Positions 16,269-25,014 of a stretch of 64,000 nucleotides of DNA are shown here, piece by piece. The position numbers and the translations under genes are program-made. The DNA lies in contig NZ_JADCDB010000027.1 of assembly GCF_020252395.1 (NCBI RefSeq), positions 21,694-85,693 on the forward strand, written 5' to 3'. Within the stretch, counting starts at the first letter, position 1, and every line of letters starts with the position of its first letter. A model generated the notes under the pieces. The model searched no databases and was not told the DNA's origin. It saw only the letters and a list, made by a program, of their open reading frames with translations. The DNA comes from Aestuariivirga sp. (GTDB taxonomy: Bacteria > Pseudomonadota > Alphaproteobacteria > Rhizobiales > Aestuariivirgaceae).

Positions 16269-16844
16269 TCAGCCAGCCACAAGGCCGTGAGCGAGGAGCG
16301 AACCGCGCAGCGTCCTGATGCGGCGATAGAGGCCAGCGCGGGAGCCGCGGCCCTCGGCCGCCACCTCATCGACGCTCTTGGTCGTGAGTGCCGCGCACAG
16401 GAGCCCATCTTGCCGATCGAGCGTCCCGAGGCAGCGCTCGACATCGAGCCGGACTTTGGACGTCGCCGCGCCCTTGGTGGTCTGCCCCCAAAGCGCGCAA
16501 AGACCATCATCCTCGGGGACGCCGTCGCCGACGGACGCTCCCTCGCCTCCGGGGGCCGGAGCGTCGATCGAGATTGGCTCGAAGCCGAACACGCGACGTT
16601 CGGAAACCACCCGGCGTGCAATCCGCGACGCCTTGTGTACCATCACCGTCGCGGCGAATGCCCCGATCGACCCGCGCGCCGGATCAAAGGCTGCCAGCCG
16701 CACAAGGGCGTCGATCAGCAGATCCTGCCGGACATCGTCCAGATCATGGCGGGGAAGTCGAAGCTGCCGCACCAAGCGGCGGGCGGCCAGGTCCGCCTCA
16801 TGCAGCAGGGTGTGAAGCTGATCCGGGGATGGAGAGAAATGCAT
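16269..16844 (-). CDS. Phage-encoded sigma-70 family sigma factor
   Basis: A 191-aa protein with sigma region 2 features: RRLVRQLRLPRHDLDDVRQD then LIDALVRLAAFDPARGSIGA and FAATVMVHKASRIARR, the region that binds core polymerase and melts the -10 element. The C-terminal part (TLDRQDGLLCAALTTKSVDE..) resembles region 4 with an HTH. The ATG at 16842-16844 was chosen because an AGGC-type ribosome site precedes it; the upstream extension is cysteine/proline-rich and unlikely. It is the first gene of the leftward replication operon, so it may switch phage transcription. Confidence 0.75.
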   Translation of the reverse strand: MHFSPSPDQLHTLLHEADLAARRLVRQLRLPRHDLDDVRQDLLIDALVRLAAFDPARGSIGAFAATVMVHKASRIARRVVSERRVFGFEPISIDAPAPGGEGASVGDGVPEDDGLCALWGQTTKGAATSKVRLDVERCLGTLDRQDGLLCAALTTKSVDEVAAEGRGSRAGLYRRIRTLRGSLLAHGLVAG

Positions 16845-16944
16845 GGAGCGGTGCCTCGTCATCGCGTTTCGATGGCGGCACAGTGCCGAATGACAGGTCG
16901 CCCTTGGTGGGCTTAGCGTGGGAACCGCGTGGGAAGGCTGTGGG

Positions 16945-17913
16945 TTAAGGTTCAACCCTTGTTACGTCCTGGCAGTCGAGACGCCATCCCCGATTGCCCT
17001 CCCTTCGGATGAGCGCCTTGACTTGCGACTGGTCAAGACCGCCTTTCGTCAAGGCATCACGCAGCTCACGAATAATGTCGCGTCCGGGACGTGCCGTGGC
17101 GGGCGCCAGCGACCCATAGATAACGTCTTCAACATCGCGAGTCGTAAGATGGGGGGATGGCGTTTTCGCTCGTTCAATCAGAGCAGCAAGGAGCCGCGTC
17201 GGCTGATCGCTAAGGACAATCTGCCTCTCACCCCACGTAACGCGTCTTGCCCCGCGATACAGAATGAGTGTTGGATGCACCTTCTCTTCCACCGGTTTTT
17301 GGGGAAGCGTTACAGTCATTTTTCCGGCGCCAGACATGCTCGTGGCAGCTGCCAACGATGCGGTTCTGATCCCGGCCCGCGTGAAGCGTATCCGCTCCGG
17401 AGCTGATAGTGATGGAGACAGCAGCAAGAGATCCCCTCGCCTTGCTTCCCGAAGCGCTCCCTCCAACCCCGATTGGGCCAGGGTTCTGCGCGATGGAATG
17501 ATCACGATCGCCGCGGGGTCATCGCTGGACTCGATAAGCCAAACACCGGGCAGATGCAGTGAGAGGTCCTTCCGTCGTGCCAGAGCGTCGGCAATCAGTC
17601 CGACGAGGCCATCGGGATGGACCTGGAAGCTGCGAAGATCATCGTCTCCGAGCTGAGTATCGCGATATATGTCGTGCGGACAAAGTGCCCACGACGCTCC
17701 CTCGCGGAGCTGGATGATGCGGGAATAGGCGCCGCATGAACAATCGACGCAAGGGTGCCACTCTGCGGCCGGCAGACACTCCTCCAGGACGCCGGACGAG
17801 AGCAATCGGTCGAAGGCCGGACCAAAGTGGCAGGCAGCTTGCCGACCCCAAAGCAAGATCGGCTCATCAGCCTCACTCAGCCGCCACAGCAGTGCCAGAA
17901 ACGTCTCGGTCAT
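16945..17913 (-). CDS. Unrecognised protein with Cys-rich motif and winged-helix-like C-terminus
   Basis: A 322-aa protein. Residues about 53-62 contain CVDCSCGAYS, and another cysteine follows near 78 (WALCPHD), which suggests metal binding. The C-terminal 110 residues (TWGERQIVLSDQPTRLLAAL .. EVIYGS-like DVEDVIYGS .. LIRREGNRGWRLDC) follow the pattern of an OmpR/PhoB effector winged helix, ending in the usual RGxGYxL-like strand. It is probably a DNA-binding regulator. Its start lies 41 bases inside the end of the upstream gene, so the two are likely one transcript. Confidence 0.6.
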   Translation of the reverse strand: MTETFLALLWRLSEADEPILLWGRQAACHFGPAFDRLLSSGVLEECLPAAEWHPCVDCSCGAYSRIIQLREGASWALCPHDIYRDTQLGDDDLRSFQVHPDGLVGLIADALARRKDLSLHLPGVWLIESSDDPAAIVIIPSRRTLAQSGLEGALREARRGDLLLLSPSLSAPERIRFTRAGIRTASLAAATSMSGAGKMTVTLPQKPVEEKVHPTLILYRGARRVTWGERQIVLSDQPTRLLAALIERAKTPSPHLTTRDVEDVIYGSLAPATARPGRDIIRELRDALTKGGLDQSQVKALIRREGNRGWRLDCQDVTRVEP

Positions 17914-19105
17914 GAAGCAGTCCGTTGCGGCGGAGAAGGCGCAAAATGCGACTCTCGAAGTGGATTCGCTTGAAGACGGCGTGTGTGGGTGGCTTCAGTT
18001 TGACGATAACCTTCTTGGTTCGTGTGCCTGCCTTCCCGAATTGCACCCGAAACACCAGGTGATTGAGCCGCCAGTCAGCTCCGAGGCTTGCTCCCCGCAT
18101 TATCTCGCCGAGCCTCGCGAGTGCGTTGTCACGCCCGTCGCGCGCCACGTAGGAGAAAAACGCCCGGGTTTCGCCGGTCTTCGGATCAGCGCCGACCCGG
18201 TCGACTTGCACCTCCGTGATCTGGACACGCTGAATGAAGTCGTCGAAGTCGTGGGTGAAGCGGAAGCCGAAGCCAACCTGTTGCACGCGATCGAGGCTGT
18301 AGAGGTTCTGCGCATGATCCGATGCGAAAAAACCCGGACGTCCCAAAACCTTGTCAGCGAAAATCTCCGCCAGCTCGCGCCGCAACGCTTTTGCCGTGCC
18401 TCCAATCCCGACGATGCCCGTGCCGCTCTGATACTTGAGTACGGCATGTTCAGCGGTTCGGAAACTGATTACCTTCTCCTGCTGGCCATCCACGATCGAC
18501 GCGGTCGTCACGTGCGATCCATGAGTGATCACCAGCGAGAACTCGTCGTCATCGTACCAGCCGACACGGCAGTGATTACTGCGAAGCCCCTTCTTGAATA
18601 GCTCGGCGGCTGCGGTTTCGAATGCCTGACGAGCGACGTCGTCCATCCTTGCCTCAACGCCTTCATCGAGACCGACGAACTCGTCGAGACTCGGCCGCGC
18701 TATGATCACCATCATGTCTGACGCTGCGTCGAACACCTCGCGGTGATCGAGGAATGCGCTCACCGCGATATGCTTCGGATCTTGCGCGCGATCGCTTTCG
18801 CCTTCTCGTGGCAGAAGGTTGACGCCAAACCGAAGAGCCTGCTGCAACAGAATTTCCAATCCAGCGGCGGTACCCAGTTCTGCGATATGATGCAGATCTG
18901 CGATCAGGCCCTCCGAATAGTTCTCATCGGGACCGGCAAAGTATCCTTCGATGAACTTTCGGGCTTCGGCGTCGTCCTTGCCGAAGACCGAAAAATCGAA
19001 CTGGGGCAGCTCATCCGAGTGGCGTTCGAGAAGCCTGCGCAGGAGTTTGAAATCGATCGTGCGGGTAAACTTCGGATTGACGAATTTCTTATGGTCTCGG
19101 GACAC
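17873..19105 (-). CDS. Unrecognised 410-aa protein paired with the downstream Cys/winged-helix gene
   Basis: Start chosen at the GTG 19103-19105 because GGAGG lies seven bases upstream (GGAGGACTGGC-GTG); the longer reading frame to 19234 has no such site. Mixed alpha/beta; notable stretches are DMMVIIARPSLDEFVGLDEG and SLVITHGSHVTTASIVDGQQ. No domain recognised. It overlaps the downstream gene by 41 bases. Divergent from the recombinase cassette (140-base gap). It could be an element regulator, a defence effector or a toxin-like protein; none is supported over the others. Confidence 0.6.
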   Translation of the reverse strand: MSRDHKKFVNPKFTRTIDFKLLRRLLERHSDELPQFDFSVFGKDDAEARKFIEGYFAGPDENYSEGLIADLHHIAELGTAAGLEILLQQALRFGVNLLPREGESDRAQDPKHIAVSAFLDHREVFDAASDMMVIIARPSLDEFVGLDEGVEARMDDVARQAFETAAAELFKKGLRSNHCRVGWYDDDEFSLVITHGSHVTTASIVDGQQEKVISFRTAEHAVLKYQSGTGIVGIGGTAKALRRELAEIFADKVLGRPGFFASDHAQNLYSLDRVQQVGFGFRFTHDFDDFIQRVQITEVQVDRVGADPKTGETRAFFSYVARDGRDNALARLGEIMRGASLGADWRLNHLVFRVQFGKAGTRTKKVIVKLKPPTHAVFKRIHFESRILRLLRRNGLLHDRDVSGTAVAAE

Positions 19106-19245
19106 GCCAGTCCTCCATACCGCAATGATGTTCTTGCTACGTTCTATCGCAAGTAGGGCAGTGAGTCGATTCCGGCTGCAACCCCTGATACGATTTCTCC
19201 ACAGAATGAGTAGGTATCCCGGGAGATCACCCACCCGGTAGCCGA
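19106..19245. promoter_or_regulatory. Divergent region between the phage operon and the recombinase cassette
   Basis: These 140 bases hold the start regions of the leftward 410-aa gene and the rightward recombinase cassette. The part nearest the 410-aa gene contains its GGAGG ribosome site on the minus strand (about 19112-19116). This is the place where an integration/lysogeny switch would act. No clear operator repeats were found by eye. Confidence 0.4.
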
Positions 19246-19461
19246 ATGACTGGCCCCAACGCCCTGCGCCCCGAATTGATGAGCGATGCCGAGCGGCTCG
19301 ACGAGGCCGCCGAGCTCCTCGCGCGCGGCGTGATCCGGATGCGGCAGCGGCGGGAGCGACGACTCACACCTTTATCTCGCGAGGGCGGAGAGAGTTGGCT
19401 GGACTTCACCGCTGACCAACGCCGTCATGCGGAGACTCAACTCGACGGAGAAACCCCATGA
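19246..19461 (+). CDS. Small recombinase-cassette protein, 71 aa
   Basis: A 71-aa charged, helical protein (MTGPNALRPELMSDAERLDE..; then RMRQRRERRLTPL). Short proteins of this type regularly precede DUF2924 and a large serine recombinase in alphaproteobacterial elements. Its stop overlaps the DUF2924 start (ATGA). Function unknown. Confidence 0.7.
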   Translation: MTGPNALRPELMSDAERLDEAAELLARGVIRMRQRRERRLTPLSREGGESWLDFTADQRRHAETQLDGETP

Positions 19462-19904
19462 ATGATCCCGTGCTGGCGCGCGTCGCCGCCATCAAGACCA
19501 TGCCCACGCCCTCCCTGAGAACGATGTGGCGTGATCTCCATGGCACCGAAGCACCGCCCTACAACCGGCGCTTTCTCGAAAGCCGTCTGGCCTACCGCAT
19601 CCAGGAACTCGCCTATGGCGGCCTCAAGCCCGAGACTGTGAAGCGGCTCGAGGCCCTCGCGCGCGGCGTCGAGGACACCAATCCCAAGACCCGGCGGATC
19701 CGCACCGACCGCAAGCCGGTGGCGGGCACGCGCCTCCTGCGCGAATTCCAGGACGTCGAGCATATCGTGACGGTGACCGTCGAGGGATACGAGTACCAGG
19801 GCCGCCCTTACAGATCGTTGTCGGCAGTCGCCCGCGCCATCACTGGCGTGAAGTGGAACGGCTGGGTGTTCTTCGGCCTGAAGAGCGCAGGGAGCGGCAC
19901 ATGA
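19458..19904 (+). CDS. DUF2924 family protein
   Basis: A 148-aa protein with the DUF2924 signature: MRTMWRDLHG-like TMWRDLHGTEAPPYNRRFLE near residues 22-41, LAYRIQELAYGGL, and a C-terminal VEGYEYQGRPYRSLSAVARA followed by ITGVKWNGWVFFGL, a strand-rich DNA-binding-like domain. It is encoded directly before, and coupled to, the recombinase (ATGA overlap), the standard partner gene. It presumably assists recombination; the mechanism is not known to me. Confidence 0.9.
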   Translation: MNDPVLARVAAIKTMPTPSLRTMWRDLHGTEAPPYNRRFLESRLAYRIQELAYGGLKPETVKRLEALARGVEDTNPKTRRIRTDRKPVAGTRLLREFQDVEHIVTVTVEGYEYQGRPYRSLSAVARAITGVKWNGWVFFGLKSAGSGT

Positions 19905-21241
19905 AGCGTGCGGCAACCGGCCATCCTCCGACGACGAAGATCACGCCGAAGGTCCGGTGCGCGATCTACACGCGGAAATCCTCCGAGGAAGGGCTCGACA
20001 TGGAGTTCAACAGCCTCGACGCTCAGCGCGAGGCCTGTGCCGCCTACATCCTGAGCCAGAAGCCCGAGGGCTGGGTTGCGGTCGCCGACCGCTATGACGA
20101 CGGCGGGATGTCTGGCGGCACGCTGGAACGTCCGGCGTTGAAGCGGCTCATCGCCGACATCGAGTTCGGCAAGGTCGATGTGGTCGTCGTCTACAAGATC
20201 GACCGGCTGTCGCGCTCGCTGATGGACTTCGCCAAGCTGGTCGAGGTGTTCGAGCGGCGAGGCGTCACCTTCGTCAGCGTCACGCAGTCCTTCAACACGA
20301 CGACCTCGATGGGGCGGCTGACGCTGAATATCCTGCTGTCCTTCGCCCAGTTCGAGCGGGAGGTGATCGGCGAGCGCATCCGCGACAAGGTCGCGGCCTC
20401 GCGCCGCAAGGGCATGTGGATGGGCGGCTACGTGCCGCTCGGCTACCGCGTCGAGAACCGCAAGCTGCTCGTCAACGAGGAAGAAGCGGCATCCGTCCGG
20501 CTGATCTTCGAGCGGTTCGTGAAGCTCGGATCGATCAAGCTGCTGATGCGGGAACTGCAAGCGGCCAACATCCGCAGCAGACGCGGCTACATGCTCGACA
20601 AGGGCGCGCTCTACAAACTGCTCAACAATCGGGTCTATATCGGCGAGGCCGTCCACAAGGGCGAGGCCTATCCCGGCGAGCACGAGGCAATCATCAGCGC
20701 CGATCTCTGGCAGCGTACCCACGCCATCATGGGCGAAAGCCCGCGCATGCTCGCCAACCAGACCCGACTGTCGGGACCGTCCCTGCTGCGCGGCCTGATC
20801 TTCTCGCCGAATGGCGACGCCATGTCGCCGAGCCACACCCGAAAGGGTGACCGGCTCTACCGCTACTATGTCACGCAGTCGATCCTCAAGCGCGGTCCGG
20901 GAACCTGTCCAGTGGGCCGGGTTCCCGCCGCTGAGATCGAGACGGCGGTGATCAAGCAGCTTCGCGGCTTCCTGCGCGCGCCGGAACTGATCGTGCGGAC
21001 ATGGATAACCGCGACCCAGCACGACGATCGCATCACCGAGGCCGAGGTTCGCGACGCCTTCGAGCGGCTCGATCCGATGTGGGACGAACTGTTCCCCGCC
21101 GAGCAGGCACGCATCGTCCAGCTTCTGGTCGAGCGTGTCGACGTGAAGGTTGATGGCATCGCGATCCGTCTCCGCACCAACGGGCTGACGAAGCTGCTGG
21201 GCGAACTCCAGACCTTCTCTGACCGAAAGGACGCGGCCTGA
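19901..21241 (+). CDS. Large serine recombinase (site-specific integrase)
   Basis: A 446-aa recombinase. The resolvase-type catalytic domain has AIYTRKSSEEG with the nucleophile serine near residue 27, DRYDDGGMSGGTLERPAL, VVYKIDRLSRS and FERE(V/I)xGERIRDK. A recombinase domain (RRGYMLDKGALYKLLNNRVY) follows. The usual zinc-ribbon cysteines are replaced (LLRGLIFSPNGDAMSP instead of a CxxC pair), so the ribbon is degenerate. Start chosen at ATG 19901, overlapping DUF2924. It is the likely integrase for the prophage or for the whole island up to tRNA-Ser. Confidence 0.95.
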   Translation: MKRAATGHPPTTKITPKVRCAIYTRKSSEEGLDMEFNSLDAQREACAAYILSQKPEGWVAVADRYDDGGMSGGTLERPALKRLIADIEFGKVDVVVVYKIDRLSRSLMDFAKLVEVFERRGVTFVSVTQSFNTTTSMGRLTLNILLSFAQFEREVIGERIRDKVAASRRKGMWMGGYVPLGYRVENRKLLVNEEEAASVRLIFERFVKLGSIKLLMRELQAANIRSRRGYMLDKGALYKLLNNRVYIGEAVHKGEAYPGEHEAIISADLWQRTHAIMGESPRMLANQTRLSGPSLLRGLIFSPNGDAMSPSHTRKGDRLYRYYVTQSILKRGPGTCPVGRVPAAEIETAVIKQLRGFLRAPELIVRTWITATQHDDRITEAEVRDAFERLDPMWDELFPAEQARIVQLLVERVDVKVDGIAIRLRTNGLTKLLGELQTFSDRKDAA

Positions 21242-21642
21242 TGGCGAAGGGCGCTCTCTTCCACGATGCGGGCGCTCTCACCGTCACCGTGCCGATGACA
21301 TTCAGGAAGCGCGGGGGACGCAAGCTGGTCATCGCGCCGAACGGTGCTGACGCATGGGCGCTTCCCCGCGCCCGCATCGACAACACCATGGTCAAGGCGC
21401 TGGCCCGCGCCCATCGCTGGAAGAAGCTACTCGATTTCGGTCGCTTCCAGACCGTCCAGGACCTTGCCGAGGCCGAGAGGATCAACCCCTCCTACATCGC
21501 CCGTGTCCTGCGCCTCACGCTGCTCGCCCCGGATATCGTCGAAGCCATTCTCGACGGGCGGCAACCGGCGAAGATGCAACTGGATGACCTTTTCGAGCCG
21601 TTCCCAGTGGAGTGGGAGCGGCAGAGAGCGGAATTCCTATAG
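21241..21642 (+). CDS. Recombinase-associated DNA-binding protein
   Basis: A 133-aa protein coupled to the recombinase by a TGATG overlap. The C-terminal half contains an HTH-like segment (VQDLAEAERINPSYIARVLR then LTLLAPDIVEAILDGRQP), a pattern found in proteins that follow serine recombinases in Rhizobiales and are often annotated as resolvase-related. Probably a DNA-binding accessory factor. Last gene of the integration cassette. Confidence 0.75.
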   Translation: MAKGALFHDAGALTVTVPMTFRKRGGRKLVIAPNGADAWALPRARIDNTMVKALARAHRWKKLLDFGRFQTVQDLAEAERINPSYIARVLRLTLLAPDIVEAILDGRQPAKMQLDDLFEPFPVEWERQRAEFL

Positions 21643-21729
21643 GCTTATGGGTCCGAGTAGTGATGGAAGGCTAGCATTGACAGGCGCAATCTGGCATCCT
21701 TTGCCAAACCTTGACCTGAGGCTAAGCGG

Positions 21730-21984
21730 ATGCCCGATGAAATTCTGACTCTGCCGGAAGTGGCTGTCCTGCTGAAGGTCGCGGAGAAGACCGTCTACAC
21801 GATGGCTCAACGCACTGAAATTCCAGCATTTAAGGTAAGAGGGCAATGGAGGTTCATGCGGGTGGATCTCGATAGCTGGATCGAGGCGCAAAAGGCCTCT
21901 CTGAATTCCGCAAAGGCTCAGAATGAGACGCCGCCTTCCGGTACGTCGGCGATGGAACGTGGCGGGAGGCAGGATGATCACTGA
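21730..21984 (+). CDS. Excisionase-type helix-turn-helix protein, first gene of the defence operon
   Basis: An 84-aa HTH_17/MerR-like protein: ILTLPEVAVLLKVAEKTVYT then MAQRTEIPAFKVRGQWRFMR, DLDSWIEAQK. This is the fold of excisionases and of small regulators. It overlaps the SNF2 gene by 11 bases, so it is transcribed with the defence operon, which points to regulation or target recognition for that system rather than to phage excision; the latter cannot be excluded, since the recombinase cassette is 88 bases upstream. A TTGACA-like hexamer lies at 21676-21681 in the gap. Confidence 0.85.
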   Translation: MPDEILTLPEVAVLLKVAEKTVYTMAQRTEIPAFKVRGQWRFMRVDLDSWIEAQKASLNSAKAQNETPPSGTSAMERGGRQDDH

Positions 21985-24835
21985 CTTCCACGCCAGGTAT
22001 CTGGCCCATGAACTGACAAAACGGTGCCCGCCTGATAGTTCAGAGCGCCTCGCTGGAGCCGTGGCCGGCGCTCAAGTCGATCTCAATCCGCATCAGGTCG
22101 ACGCAGCGTTGTTCGCTTTCGCATCGCCGCTATCAAAAGGCGCGTTGCTTGCCGACGAGGTCGGTCTCGGCAAAACGATCGAAGCGGGATTGGTAATCGC
22201 GCAGCGATGGGCCGAGAGGAAGCGTCGCATCCTGGTAATTGCGCCATCGAACTTGCGCAAACAGTGGCACCAGGAACTCAGTGAGAAGTTCCTGCTTCCC
22301 GGCGTGATACTCGAGTCGAAATCCTACAACCAATCCATTCGCGATGGCGTTCTTCAGCCGTTCGAGGTCGAAAACGCAATCGTGATCTGTTCGTATCAGT
22401 TCGCGCGTTCCAAGGCATCCGATGTGCATCGGGTTTCGTGGGATCTCGTGGTGATCGACGAGGCCCATCGGCTGAGGAACGTCTATAAGCCCTCGAATGT
22501 CATTGCCAACACACTCAAGAATGCTCTTGCTCAGAAGAACAAGCTCCTTCTGACTGCGACTCCGCTTCAGAATTCACTGCTGGAATTGTACGGCCTTGTC
22601 AGTTTCATCGACGAGCATGCCTTTGGCGACGTGAAAAGCTTCCGCGAGCAGTTTGCGAATCCTGGCGACAAGCGGGGTTTTGAGGCACTGAAGGAGCGGC
22701 TGAAACCAATCTGCCACCGCACACTGCGGCGCCAGGTGACGGCCTACATCCCCTATACGCGCCGCCTGCCTTTGGTGGAGGAGTTTACCCCTGCGGACGG
22801 CGAAGACCGCCTATATCAGCTCGTTTCCGACTATCTGCAGCGTGACAATTTGCAGGCGCTGCCCTCCGGGCAACGGTCGCTGATGACGCTGGTTCTCCGC
22901 AAGCTACTGGCGTCGTCAACATTCGCGATTGCAGGCGCCTTGAACTCGATCTCGCAAAGGCTGACCGCGAAGCTCGCGGCGCATCCCGTTGCAACGCCTC
23001 TGGAGGAGGAACTCTCGGAAGAATTCGAGGCCCTCGATGCGACGGCAGATGAGTGGCCCGAGGATGCAGATGAAGAGCCGCTTTCCGACGCTGACCGCAA
23101 AGCGATCGAGGCGGAAATCGCCGATCTCGAAACATTCGCGAAGCTGGCGACTTCGATCGAGCACAACGCCAAGGGCAAGGCGCTGCTCAAGGCATTGGAC
23201 GTTGCCTTCGCGAAAGCGCGCGAACTGGGCGGTGCGGAGAAGGCGATCATCTTCACCGAGTCACGTCGAACTCAAGAGTATCTCCAAAGGATTCTGTCCA
23301 GCAGCCCATACGCTGGTGGCATTGTTTTGTTCAACGGAACGAACACCGACCCTCTGTCCCGCGAGATCTATGCGCGCTGGATCGAAAGGCACGCGGGATC
23401 CGATCGCGTCACCGGGTCGCGAACTGCGGACATGAGGTCTGCGCTGGTCGACTATTTCCGTGACGAAGGTCAGATCATGATTGCGACGGAAGCAGGTGCC
23501 GAGGGCATCAACCTGCAATTTTGCTCGCTCGTCGTGAATTATGATCTGCCATGGAACCCGCAAAGGGTGGAGCAGCGCATCGGCCGCTGCCATCGCTACG
23601 GCCAGAAGCACGACGTGGTTGTCGTCAATTTCATCAATCGCAAGAACGAGGCGGACCAGCGGGTCTACCAGCTTCTTTCCGAGAAATTCCGGCTCTTCGA
23701 GGGCGTTTTCGGTGCCAGCGACGAAGTCTTGGGTGCCATCGAGTCAGGCGTCGATTTCGAGAAGCGGATCGCAGGTATCTATCAGGAGTGCCGCCAACCA
23801 GAACAAATCCGGGCAGCCTTCGATCAACTGCAGCTGGAGCTCAGCCTCGAAATCGATACGGCGATGAGTCAGACGCGCCAGAAGCTGCTCGAAAAGTTCG
23901 ACGACGAAGTGCGGGAGAAGCTGCGCGTGCGAGATGAGGACGCGAAGGTTCATCTCGATCGCTATGAGCAATGGTTGATGCGCCTGACCCGCCACGAGTT
24001 GGATGGTCAGGCAACGTTCCACAACAGCTCGTCCTTCACCTTGCCTGCTCGGCCGCGATGGGCGAACGGCGCGGCGATCCCGCCAGGGCTCTACGAGTTG
24101 CCACGACGTTCTGGCGAGGCGCACACCTACCGGCTCAATCATCCCCTCGGCGAGGCCGTTGTTGCCCGCGCGAAGGCGCGCGAACTCAACCCGGCCGAGG
24201 TGCATTTCGACTATGCCAATCACGCCGGCAAAATCAGCATTCTGGAACCCTATGTCGGGAAGGCTGGCTGGCTGGTCGCATCCTTGATGACGGTCGAAGC
24301 TCTGGATGAGGCCGAGGATCACATCCTTCTGTCGGGGATCACCGATGAAGGGCATTTGCTGACACAGGAGATCTGCGATCGCCTGATGACGATCCACGGC
24401 ACACGTCGGCAAGAAGTCACGCCGGATCCCGACGCCATGAGCAGCATCGAAAAGTCCTTGGGGGAAGCCCAGACGCTGATCCGTCGTGGCGTATCGGAGC
24501 GTAACGCGCGGTTTTTTGAGGCCGAAGCCGACAAGCTCGATGGTTGGGCGGATGACCTCAAGGTCGGGCTGGAGCGCGAAATCAAGGAAATCGACAGGCT
24601 CATCAAAGAGGCGCGACGTGCGGCCACGACCGCCATGACGCTAGAAGAGAAACTTGCAGGTCAGAAGCAGATCAAGACGCTCGAGGCGGCGCGCAATCAG
24701 AAGCGTCGTTCGCTGTTCGATGCCCAAGACCAGATCGACCGACAGCGGGCGGAGTTGATCGCCCAAATCGAGTCCAAGCTCGAACAGAAGGTCGAGGTCG
24801 CGCCTCTGTTCTCGATCCGTTGGAGGCTGGAATGA
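21974..24835 (+). CDS. SNF2-family helicase (defence island)
   Basis: A 953-aa SWI2/SNF2 translocase. Walker A ADEVGLGKT is at residues 60-68, DEAH at 162-165 (VVIDEAHRLRN), LTATPLQN near 197, and motif VI QRIGRCHRYGQ at 534-544. An acidic insert (EELSEEFEALDATADEWPED) lies near residue 345. The C-terminal 120 residues are a coiled coil. GGGAGG precedes the ATG at 21974. The helicase core resembles DrmD of class 1 DISARM and other phage-defence SNF2 enzymes, but no DrmA, DrmB or DrmC is present. It probably moves along invading duplex DNA in a complex with the downstream ATPase and nucleases (inference). Confidence 0.93.
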   Translation: MITDFHARYLAHELTKRCPPDSSERLAGAVAGAQVDLNPHQVDAALFAFASPLSKGALLADEVGLGKTIEAGLVIAQRWAERKRRILVIAPSNLRKQWHQELSEKFLLPGVILESKSYNQSIRDGVLQPFEVENAIVICSYQFARSKASDVHRVSWDLVVIDEAHRLRNVYKPSNVIANTLKNALAQKNKLLLTATPLQNSLLELYGLVSFIDEHAFGDVKSFREQFANPGDKRGFEALKERLKPICHRTLRRQVTAYIPYTRRLPLVEEFTPADGEDRLYQLVSDYLQRDNLQALPSGQRSLMTLVLRKLLASSTFAIAGALNSISQRLTAKLAAHPVATPLEEELSEEFEALDATADEWPEDADEEPLSDADRKAIEAEIADLETFAKLATSIEHNAKGKALLKALDVAFAKARELGGAEKAIIFTESRRTQEYLQRILSSSPYAGGIVLFNGTNTDPLSREIYARWIERHAGSDRVTGSRTADMRSALVDYFRDEGQIMIATEAGAEGINLQFCSLVVNYDLPWNPQRVEQRIGRCHRYGQKHDVVVVNFINRKNEADQRVYQLLSEKFRLFEGVFGASDEVLGAIESGVDFEKRIAGIYQECRQPEQIRAAFDQLQLELSLEIDTAMSQTRQKLLEKFDDEVREKLRVRDEDAKVHLDRYEQWLMRLTRHELDGQATFHNSSSFTLPARPRWANGAAIPPGLYELPRRSGEAHTYRLNHPLGEAVVARAKARELNPAEVHFDYANHAGKISILEPYVGKAGWLVASLMTVEALDEAEDHILLSGITDEGHLLTQEICDRLMTIHGTRRQEVTPDPDAMSSIEKSLGEAQTLIRRGVSERNARFFEAEADKLDGWADDLKVGLEREIKEIDRLIKEARRAATTAMTLEEKLAGQKQIKTLEAARNQKRRSLFDAQDQIDRQRAELIAQIESKLEQKVEVAPLFSIRWRLE

Positions 24836-25014
24836 CAGAGGAAACGCCGTCAGTACGCCTTGCGATGCGGGTCATAGAGGAACTGATCGCCAAAGGCCTC
24901 TTGCGCGAGAGCAGTCGCAAGACGTTCTTGGCGAAACTGGCGTCCGGCAAGGTCAAAGATGAGGACTGGAAGCTGGAACTTGAACTCGCCACCCCCTCGG
25001 AACCTGCCCCATGA
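24832..25014 (+). CDS. Small acidic protein of the defence operon, 60 aa
   Basis: A 60-aa protein, MTEETPSVRLAMRVIEELIA KGLLRESSRKTFLAKLASGK .. (shown in two pieces), ending in an acidic EDWKLELELATPSEPAP. It is coupled on both sides by ATGA overlaps, to the SNF2 helicase and to the Rad50-like ATPase, so it is real despite its size. Helical; no family recognised. Between two large ATPases, a linker or regulatory subunit would be a natural role, but that is inference. Confidence 0.75.
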   Translation: MTEETPSVRLAMRVIEELIAKGLLRESSRKTFLAKLASGKVKDEDWKLELELATPSEPAP

